Origin: a bacterium
GTDB lineage: Bacteria; Zhuqueibacterota; Zhuqueibacteria; Residuimicrobiales; Krinioviventaceae
Reading direction: 5' to 3'
Length of the DNA stretch: 13,448 nucleotides
Assembly: GCA_024278645.1 (NCBI GenBank)
Contig: JAJRST010000129.1
Location: 1-13,448 of the forward strand
Shown here: positions 9,701 through 13,448 of the stretch, piece by piece
Numbering within the stretch: the stretch's first letter is position 1
Layout: every line of letters begins with the position of its first letter
The notes under the pieces: model-generated
Told to the model about the DNA's origin: nothing
Seen by the model: the letters and a program-made list of their open reading frames with translations, nothing else
The model's database searches: none
Position numbers and translations under genes: made by a program

Positions 9701-10196
9701 GGAAGGCCTTGTAAAAACTTATGACTTCATTTAAAACGATCGGCAAGCCCCAGCCGTCAATGAGCACATGGTGGTGATTCCATACAAGTCGATAGGCGTC
9801 CGAGCTCAGGCGGATGAGCAAAATGCGCATCACCGGCGCTTCGGTGAGGTCCAGTCCGCGGCGACGTTCCGCCTTTAACAATTCCTGAAAATCGGCGTCT
9901 TGTTGCTCCTCCCCCTTGTCCGCCCAATCGAGTATTTCAAAAGGAAGCTCCGCCTCATGCTGTACGACCTGCAAAGGCTCATCGAGATCCTCCCACACAA
10001 AAGCGGTGCGTAATATGTCATAGCGGTTCACCACAGCCTGCCAGGCCTTTTTAAAAGCCGTTATGTCGAGTTCGCCCGTCAACTTGCAACAAAATTGTTC
10101 GGTATAGACTTCGCTCTCCGGGGAATAAATGCTGTGAAACAACATCCCCTGCTGCATTGGCGAGAGAGGATAAATATCTTTAATATTTTCGCTCAT
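3780..10196 (-). CDS. NRPS, bimodular C-A-T-C-A-T, complete (gene 2)
   Basis: A complete 2138-residue nonribosomal peptide synthetase that adds two amino acids to a growing peptide. Domain order: C1 (about 7-450), A1 (about 465-960), T1 (about 975-1045, Ser1007), C2 (about 1066-1505), A2 (about 1525-2020), T2 (about 2035-2105, Ser2070), then a 33-residue Ala/Pro and Lys/Arg-rich tail ending RIDLEE. There is no E, methyltransferase or thioesterase domain, so both added residues should stay L and the peptide must pass to another protein. The ATG is preferred because the protein starts with IKDIYPLSPMQQGMLFH, typical of the first residues of an E-following C domain. The TGA stop lies 11 nt before the gene 3 ATG. 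Pocket codes predict Asn, then Phe. Length and organisation are normal for a two-module NRPS. The protein is cytoplasmic, with no signal peptide. Confidence 0.98.
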   Translation of the reverse strand: MSENIKDIYPLSPMQQGMLFHSIYSPESEVYTEQFCCKLTGELDITAFKKAWQAVVNRYDILRTAFVWEDLDEPLQVVQHEAELPFEILDWADKGEEQQDADFQELLKAERRRGLDLTEAPVMRILLIRLSSDAYRLVWNHHHVLIDGWGLPIVLNEVISFYKAFQQGRELHVPTPRPYRDYIAWLQQQDMDKARAFWSEWLKGFIAPTPLPVDHFDDGKTAGYARERIEFNQQDTDQLYKLAKDTQVTLNTLIQGAWAFLLSRYSGEDDIVFGGTVSGRPPELPGVETMLGLFINTLPVRVQIDPRKNVLAWLKEIQVRQAETRQYEYTPLVDIHSWSDVPNSQPLFDSILVFENYPVGEQLEQREAGLELTDVRSFERTNFPITLVGEPGRQLALDIAYETDKFDPRTIQRMLRHLRNILVSIAENVDDVLARVSLLSEDEWRQIVVDWNKTDTPYEADKTVQAQFEEAAAGQPEAVAVELGERTVTYKELDEQANRLAHYLRRQGVGPDVIVGLSVERSVEMIVAIFAILKAGGAYLPIDSTYPVERIRYILDDSGVALLLTTENLLQRFGAQGRALCLDRDRALYENMPATKPDVPILPENLAYMIYTSGSTGKPKGTLITHRGLNNYLHWTRKAYPLQKGRGSIVHSTIAFDATVTAVFTPILRGKTIALIPDNADVEELAAALQEYGDFSVVKITPAHLEMLTHQIPPHKASGLAHAFVIGGENLTAKQIRFWRENAPGTLLFNEYGPTETVVGCVVYEASGWHGGGSVPIGVPICNTAVYVLDESLEPVPVGVPGELYISGEGVARGYHNRPELTAERFLPDPFSKRRGARMYKTGDKVRYLPDGNLEFLGRIDFQVKIRGFRIELGEIEARLMEQKDVEEAIVLAREDTPGDKRLVGYIVAADGRSVDVQAVRDVLKTELPEYMIPAAIVVMDSFPLSANGKVNRKAFPPPDISSFGDSQAYVAPKTPEEELIAGIWADVLNAEKVGRHSNFFDLGGHSLLATQVVSRLRDAFEVDLQLRDLFETPTVEQVALAIDRLRQKEAGITAPPIEKAPRDQELPLSFAQQRLWFLDQLAPGSASYNIPSAMRISGKLNVEAFEKSLREIVRRHESLRTTFADKQGTPVQIVSDDVDFQLKQTDLSSLPEAEREQEVMRRAREDAVAVFDLAKGPLFRTHLIKLADEEYAFIFCMHHIISDGWSVGVLINETIQLYLAFSNDQPSPLPELELQYADFAAWQRKWLSGQVLQQQIDYWKEQLADAPPLLELPTDRPRPAMQTFNVAKEPLHFPAELSTAVRKLSRKLGVTPFMTLLAAFQALLHRYSGQDQVLVGSPIANRTKSEIEKLIGFFVNTLVLKADFSDNPTFEDLLLQVRETALGAFAHQDLPFEKLVEELHPERDMSHSPLFQVAFILQNAPMRDIVDLPDLKMQALESPDTTAKFDLTLTMIEAGDEFIGDMEYNTDLFDRETIVRMLDHLRLIVQQMTGDPEASVGALPLLTEKEKQQILYDWNRTEHPFPADKCVHQRFEDFVNSQPDAPALVYQERAGESARELSYAALNERANKLAHYLINKGVRPESIVGICMERSLDMAVSMLAILKAGGAYVPIDPGYPDDRIRYMIEDSALTVLLTQEGLRPRLAEHSAILMAVDAGWAEIEKQPAYNPAVSMHPDNLAYVIYTSGSTGKPKGTLLRHRGACNLAAAQKSAFDIKPGSRILQFASLSFDAATWEFVMAMLNGAALVLTGAETIASGEQLTEVLAAQKVTTVTLPPSVLAVWPKKELPDLRTIITAGEAVSGELAAEWGEGRQFVNAYGPTESTVCASMHECRGVYPQGPPIGKPIANFELYIVDRYMQPVPVGAAGELCIGGVGLARGYHNLSDLTAEKFIPNPFSSKPGERLYRTGDLVRYLPDGNIEFLGRIDFQVKVRGFRIELGEIEAVLSRHEQVKDLTVIVREDAPGDKRLAAYIVPADGVEPDVNRLRGYMRERLPDYMIPSAFVLLEALPLTPNGKVDRKALPKPEISRHDLSAEYIAPRNETEEKVAAIVSELLNVEKVGVNDNFFELGGHSLLATQFLSRLKTVFQVELPLRILFERPTTADIAEEVDKAKQAGPAPATPKIKRVARSARTVKRIDLEE
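3783..3881 (-). other. Basic C-terminal tail, possible docking element (gene 2)
   Basis: After T2 the protein does not end at once but runs for about 33 residues: an Ala/Pro-rich linker (GPAPATP), a strongly basic stretch (KIKRVARSARTVKR) and a short acidic end (IDLEE). No catalytic domain fits in this length. Its position at the end of a protein that must hand its peptide to gene 3 suggests docking. This is an inference, and the element does not match the classical COM donor, which normally follows an E domain. Confidence 0.4.
3882..5654 (-). other. Adenylation-thiolation didomain, predicted Phe (gene 2, module 2)
   Basis: Hand alignment gives the pocket DAWTIAAVCK, one conservative step from the GrsA/TycA Phe code DAWTIAAICK. 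Phe is therefore the likely substrate; another aromatic residue such as Trp cannot be excluded. All cores look canonical: A3 YTSGSTGKPKGT at 1682-1693, A5 NAYGPTE, A7 YRTGDL, A8 GRIDFQVKVRG and A10 NGKVDRKAL. The T domain has LGGHS with Ser2070. A short extra stretch (RAGESAR, about 1550-1556) precedes the A1 core. Confidence 0.9.
5682..7019 (-). other. Condensation domain C2, LCL type (gene 2)
   Basis: The domain begins with LSFAQQRLWFLDQL and has an intact HHIISDGWS active site at residues 1199-1207. Both are typical of C domains that join an L-donor to an L-acceptor, which agrees with the absence of an E domain in module 1. It should form the Asn-Phe bond. Confidence 0.92.
7047..8834 (-). 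other. Adenylation-thiolation didomain, predicted Asn (gene 2, module 1)
   Basis: The pocket reads DATKVGEVGK, identical to that of gene 1, so Asn is predicted again. From A3 to A7 (residues about 605-850) the sequence closely follows the gene 1 A domain, for example sharing GRGSIVHSTIAFDAT and LFNEYGPTETVVGCVVY. From A8 onward it instead resembles the second A domain of the same protein. Several cores deviate: IDSTYP in A2, TGDKV in A7 where TGDLV is normal, and NGKVNRKAF in A10 where NGKVDRKAL is normal. The A10 Lys is kept. The T domain has LGGHS with Ser1007. Confidence 0.88.
8847..10196 (-). other. Condensation domain C1, D-accepting (DCL) type (gene 2)
   Basis: The domain joins the upstream D-residue to the amino acid loaded on T1. 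It has the C1 core SPMQQGMLFHS and the active-site stretch HHVLIDGWG (catalytic His143). The SPMQxGMLFH form is characteristic of C domains that follow E domains and take a D-configured donor; the other C domains in the window have the LCL form SFxQxRLWFLDQ. The first few residues (SENIKD) before this core occupy the position of a COM acceptor. Confidence 0.9.
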
Positions 10197-10209
10197 CTGT
10201 TTAAAAACG

Positions 10210-10214
10210 TCCTT
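10210..10214 (-). promoter_or_regulatory. Candidate ribosome binding site of gene 2
   Basis: AAGGA on the minus strand in the 60-nt gap between genes 1 and 2. The spacer to the ATG at 10194-10196 is 13 nt, longer than usual. An in-frame TGA earlier in the gap rules out an upstream extension of the gene, which supports this ATG. No promoter or convincing terminator is visible in the gap, so cotranscription is expected. Confidence 0.5.
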
Positions 10215-10256
10215 GTTAAAGTTAAAAAAAGCAGCAATGGATCAATCCTTACCGGG

Positions 10257-13200
10257 TCATTTTTTCTTCTTTTTCCCCAATTGGGCCATCACTTTATCCA
10301 GCTTTTTATTATCCAGTTTGGCCAGATCAAAATCCGAGGCGGTGTGGCCGCCGGCCTCCGGATGCCGGCAGTGTTCGATCAAAGCGCGCAATTCATCCCG
10401 GTAAAAGCCCGCCAGTTCGCGGATGGTTTCTTCCTGGTAAAGATTCCGGCTGAATGAAAATCGAATGTGCAGGCGGTTGCCGGCAATGCCGCCGCTGACG
10501 TCGATCAGGCTGTCGCGCATGCAGGCCGGGTCGCGATCCGGGCCCTTGTCGTCGGCCGCCGGCACAAAGGGCGAATCCTCGGGCAGGGCCTGGTCGAACT
10601 GCCCCAGGTAGTTAAAGGTAACCGGGGCGGTTTCCAGTTTTTGCAGCGCCTCTCGCGTTTGCTCGTCCTCGCTAAAATAGCGCAACAGATCAAAGCCGAT
10701 TCCCTTGTTGGGAATGCGCCGCAACTGTTCCTTGACGGATTTTATAGTCTCGCCCGGTTCGACGACGCCGCGCAAATCCAAGAGCACCGGGTAAATAACC
10801 GTGAACCAGCCGATGGTGCGCGAAATATCCACATCATCAAACAAGTCTTCGCGACCGTGTCCCTCCAGGTTGATCAACAGCGAGCGCTTGCCGCTCCATC
10901 GCGAAAAACTGCGCACCAGCGCCGTCAACAAAATATCATTGATCTGCGTATTGTAAACCGGCGGCACATCCTGCAACAGCGCTTTGGTTTCTTCTTCACC
11001 CAGGGATTGCGTGACGTCGCAGATCGCCTGCTCGTCATTTGTGCCGTCCGGCATATCCACGGGCAAGGCGGGGAACTCTTTGGCGGCTAACCGCGGCCAG
11101 TATTCTTTTTCGCTGTTCAAGGCGGCGCTGCCGGCATAGTCGGCAAGCTTTTCCGCCCATCGCTTGAAAGAGGTAGTTTTGGGCGGCAACTGCGCTTCGT
11201 TGCTCGCAGCCAACTGCCGGTAAGCGGCCAGGAAATCTTCTATAAAGATGCGCCATGAGATGCCGTCCATAGCCAGGTGGTGTATAATCATCAACAGACG
11301 ATCGTTGGCGTCGTCGCCCATCATAAAATAGACAATGCGCGCAACCGGTCCGTCGCCCAGGTTCAACGAACGTTGAAACTCGGCGGCTTTATGACCGAGC
11401 GCCGCATTTTGCTCATCCGCGGGCAAGGCGGACAGGTCCACGACCGCAAAAGGTATCTCTTCCTCCATGCCGGCGTTGTGCTGCCGCCACTCGCCGTTTT
11501 CCCGCTTAAAGCGCAGGCGCAGGGCGTCGTGATGTTGCATCAACAGGCCGACGACCCGGCGCAAAATATCGCTGTCCAGTTTTTGCTTCACTTCCAGCAT
11601 CAGCGACTGATTCCAGTGATGCGCATTGGGATATTGTTTTTCAAAAAAGCGTCTCTGAATCGGCGTTAAAGGCACGGGGCCGGTCACCATGCCCTGCTCG
11701 GCTTTGATTACCGGCGCCGAGGCCGCCACCGCGGCCAGTTCGGCTATGGTTTGATGTTTAAAAATCTGCAACGGCGTGATCTGCAAACCCTGCTGGCGGG
11801 CGCGGGCGATGACCTGAATGCTCAGAATCGAATCGCCGCCGAGCTCGAAAAAGTTGTCGTTCACGCCAATCGTGTCGACTCGCAGCAACTCTTTCCAAAT
11901 GGAAGCCAGGACCTTTTCCGCCTCTGTCTCGGGCGCCTGGTAAACCGTGGCCAGTTGATCGCGATCCACGGTGGGCTTTGGCAAGGCCTTGCGATCAATC
12001 TTTCCGTTGATCGTCAGCGGCAATTCTTCCATGCGCACCAGGTGAGAGGGGATCAGATATTCCGGCGCTTTTGTTTTCATAAACGCACGAATATCGGAGA
12101 TGGAAATTGTCTGCCCCGGCTCGACGACATAATAAGCGACCAATCGTTTCTCCCCGGGATTGTCCTCTCGCGCCACGGCGACCACCGACTTTATCCCCTC
12201 GCATTGTTTCAGAACGCTCTCCACCTCGCCCAATTCGATTCGATAGCCGCGAATTTTCACCTGCTCATCGACGCGATCGAGGAAAACCAGGTTTCCATCC
12301 GGGAGATAGCGCACCAGGTCGCCGGTTTTGTACATGCGGGCGCCGGAGGTTTCCGAAAACGGATCCGGCAAAAAGCGCTCCGCGGTCAAATCCGGTCGAT
12401 GGTAGTACCCTCGCGCCACGCCAGCGCCGGCGATGTACAGCTCCCCGGGAACTCCGACCGGAGCGAGCTCCAGATTTTCATCGAGGACATAAACTCGCGT
12501 ATTTGGAATGGCCCGACCAATCGGCACGGAGCCTTGACCGCGCCAGCTTCTCGCATCGTAAACGACGCAGCCGACCACGGTTTCCGTCGGCCCGTATTCA
12601 TTGAACAGTTGTACATCCGGGGCGTATTTTTGCCAAAATTCGATCTGCCCGGCAGTGAGGTTTTCGCCGCCGATGACAAAGGATCGGGTCAGGGCATTCG
12701 CCGTTTCCGGCGACGCCTGCAGCGACAGCATTTTGAGGTGCGCGGGGGTAATCTTTACAATACTAAAGTCCCTGTATTTTTCAAGCGTCCGCGCCAGGGC
12801 CTCCATATCGGCTTCCTGGGGTATCAAAGTTATTGTTTTCCCGGTCAAAAAGGGCGAGAAAACGGCGGTGAGCGTGGCGTCAAAGGCAATTGTAGAGTGC
12901 ACAATGGAGCCCCGGCCTTGCCCGACCGGGTAGGCGCGATTCACCCAGTCCAGGTAATTGATCAATCCCCGGTGCGTTATCAGCGTCCCTTTTGGTTGGC
13001 CGGTGGAGCCGGAGGTATAAATCATATAAACCAGATTCTCTTGCGACATGTCTATTTCAGGATTTGTCGCCGGGAAGCGGCTGAAATCATTCTCGTTATC
13101 GATCGGCAAAACCTCGGCCGAATGGGACGGCAGTCGTTCCAAAAGCTTGCCGGTGGAAAGAATAACCGGCGTCCTTGAATCGTCAACCAAATAAGCGATG

Positions 13201-13448
13201 CGCTCATCGGGATAGGAGGGCTCGAACGGTACAAACGCACCCCCGGCTTTCAAAACCGCCAATATGCCGACCACCATGTCCACAGATCGCTCAAGATACA
13301 AGCCCACGAGGACATCCGGCTTGACGCCTTTATTAACAAGGGCGTGGGCGAGCCTGTTGGCCCTTGCGTTAATGTCGCCGTAGGTTACTTTTTCATCCTT
13401 GAAAACAACGGCGACGTCATCCGGCCTGCTTTCGGCATGACGCTCGAA
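10257..13448 (-). CDS. NRPS, A-T-E module, 5' end outside window (gene 1)
   Basis: This is the C-terminal 1063 residues of a nonribosomal peptide synthetase; the reading frame is open to the right window edge, so the true start and any upstream domains are unseen. Residue numbers here are fragment numbers. The fragment opens just before core motif A1. The A domain covers about 1-490, the T domain about 505-577 (pantetheine Ser540 in LGGDS) and the E domain about 590-1032, followed by a 31-residue Lys-rich tail that fits a donor communication (COM) element. The protein should activate an amino acid as its adenylate, load it on the phosphopantetheine arm and epimerise the bound residue. It is the first of three co-directional NRPS genes; the next start codon lies 60 nt downstream. 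The GTG at 13305-13307 is internal to the A domain and is not a start. The assignment to the NRPS family is certain; the substrate is predicted only. Confidence 0.97.
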   Translation of the reverse strand, partial: FERHAESRPDDVAVVFKDEKVTYGDINARANRLAHALVNKGVKPDVLVGLYLERSVDMVVGILAVLKAGGAFVPFEPSYPDERIAYLVDDSRTPVILSTGKLLERLPSHSAEVLPIDNENDFSRFPATNPEIDMSQENLVYMIYTSGSTGQPKGTLITHRGLINYLDWVNRAYPVGQGRGSIVHSTIAFDATLTAVFSPFLTGKTITLIPQEADMEALARTLEKYRDFSIVKITPAHLKMLSLQASPETANALTRSFVIGGENLTAGQIEFWQKYAPDVQLFNEYGPTETVVGCVVYDARSWRGQGSVPIGRAIPNTRVYVLDENLELAPVGVPGELYIAGAGVARGYYHRPDLTAERFLPDPFSETSGARMYKTGDLVRYLPDGNLVFLDRVDEQVKIRGYRIELGEVESVLKQCEGIKSVVAVAREDNPGEKRLVAYYVVEPGQTISISDIRAFMKTKAPEYLIPSHLVRMEELPLTINGKIDRKALPKPTVDRDQLATVYQAPETEAEKVLASIWKELLRVDTIGVNDNFFELGGDSILSIQVIARARQQGLQITPLQIFKHQTIAELAAVAASAPVIKAEQGMVTGPVPLTPIQRRFFEKQYPNAHHWNQSLMLEVKQKLDSDILRRVVGLLMQHHDALRLRFKRENGEWRQHNAGMEEEIPFAVVDLSALPADEQNAALGHKAAEFQRSLNLGDGPVARIVYFMMGDDANDRLLMIIHHLAMDGISWRIFIEDFLAAYRQLAASNEAQLPPKTTSFKRWAEKLADYAGSAALNSEKEYWPRLAAKEFPALPVDMPDGTNDEQAICDVTQSLGEEETKALLQDVPPVYNTQINDILLTALVRSFSRWSGKRSLLINLEGHGREDLFDDVDISRTIGWFTVIYPVLLDLRGVVEPGETIKSVKEQLRRIPNKGIGFDLLRYFSEDEQTREALQKLETAPVTFNYLGQFDQALPEDSPFVPAADDKGPDRDPACMRDSLIDVSGGIAGNRLHIRFSFSRNLYQEETIRELAGFYRDELRALIEHCRHPEAGGHTASDFDLAKLDNKKLDKVMAQLGKKKKK
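10260..10352 (-). other. C-terminal COM-type donor tail, Lys-rich (gene 1)
   Basis: The last 31 residues after the E domain contain SDFDLAKLDNKKLDKVMAQL and then GKKKKK. The SDF...L...LD...L layout is that of donor communication elements found at the C-termini of epimerising NRPS proteins, which pair with the N-terminus of the next synthetase. Here the second half is strongly basic. The partner is presumed to be the first residues of gene 2. The role is inferred from position and pattern. Confidence 0.6.
10353..11681 (-). other. Epimerisation domain (gene 1)
   Basis: This condensation-like domain should convert the carrier-bound L-aminoacyl or peptidyl residue to a D/L mixture. The diagnostic E motifs are present in order: LTPIQRRFF (E1), HHLAMDG (HHxxxDG, fragment residues 723-729), EGHGRE (E4, 862-867), RTIGWFTVIYP (E5) and FNYLGQFD (E7, 945-952). 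The paired catalytic His and the Glu of EGHGRE are intact, so activity is expected. Together with the GGDS carrier before it and the D-accepting C domain that starts gene 2, it predicts a D-residue at this position. Confidence 0.94.
11718..13448 (-). other. Adenylation-thiolation didomain, predicted Asn (gene 1)
   Basis: All the usual A-domain cores are readable: A3 YTSGSTGQPKGT at fragment residues 144-155, A4 with FDA, A5 NEYGPTE, A7 YKTGDL and A10 NGKIDRK with the catalytic Lys. Hand alignment to the GrsA-Phe pocket gives DATKVGEVGK. This differs by two conservative changes from the well-known Asn code DLTKLGEVGK, so Asn is the likely substrate. Core A8 reads FLDRVDEQVKIRG, with Asp391 where Gly is normal. 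The T domain carries LGGDS, the variant usually found on carriers that feed an E domain, rather than the LGGHS of the other three T domains in the window. Confidence 0.9.

Noticed and set aside
10214..10256. Possible terminator between genes 1 and 2 (GGATTGATCC followed by a run of seven T)
   Set aside because: The stem is only four pairs with a two-base loop and is separated from the T run by about ten bases, so it is too weak for an intrinsic terminator.
10248..10260. Mini-frame Met-Thr-Arg-stop overlapping the gene 1 stop
   Set aside because: A Lys codon AAA followed by TGA always creates ATGA; three codons with no ribosome site give no sign of function.
11751..13178. Open frame of about 475 codons on the plus strand opposite the gene 1 A and T domains
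   Set aside because: Shadow of the NRPS frame; the motif-derived segments match those of the other antisense frames.
13305..13307. GTG as the start codon of gene 1
   Set aside because: The frame stays open to the window edge and the upstream residues carry the A1 core (VTYGDINARANRLA), so this codon is internal.

Overview
The window is one continuous stretch of a nonribosomal peptide synthetase (NRPS) operon. All three genes lie on the minus strand, so transcription runs from the right edge to the left edge. The two gaps between genes are only 60 and 11 nt. No tRNA, rRNA, mobile element, CRISPR array, regulator, transporter or thioesterase is visible. Both ends of the window cut through NRPS genes, so the cluster continues on both sides. 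The host is a bacterium (Shine-Dalgarno-like sites, tight operon, no introns). G+C looks to be in the mid-50s percent by eye (not computed). The sequence alone does not fix the phylum; the domains look like the general bacterial NRPS pool, and a high-GC actinomycete seems unlikely.

Layout in transcription order. (1) 13448-10257: the 3' part of an NRPS with adenylation (A), thiolation (T) and epimerisation (E) domains, ending in a Lys-rich communication-type tail. (2) 10196-3780: a complete 2138-residue bimodular NRPS, C-A-T-C-A-T. Its first C domain has the form expected for a D-configured donor, and it ends in a basic tail. (3) 3768-1: the 5' part of a third NRPS, C-A-T-C, with its last C domain cut by the window edge.

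Function. Residues lining the A-domain pockets, aligned by hand to the GrsA-Phe numbering, read DATKVGEVGK (gene 1, Asn-like), DATKVGEVGK (gene 2 module 1, Asn-like), DAWTIAAVCK (gene 2 module 2, Phe-like) and DAEDIGTIIK (gene 3, acidic pocket, tentatively Lys/Orn-like). The E domain, the T-domain GGDS variant and the following D-accepting C domain agree with each other. If the genes act in map order, this part of the line makes ...-D-Asn-L-Asn-L-Phe-(basic residue)-... and passes it to at least one further module. Release and tailoring functions lie outside the window.

Points of interest are the possible protein-protein docking ends with unusual charge, a likely mosaic A domain in gene 2, an altered HHxxxDG motif in the last C domain, an altered A8 motif in gene 1, and ambiguous translation initiation of gene 3.
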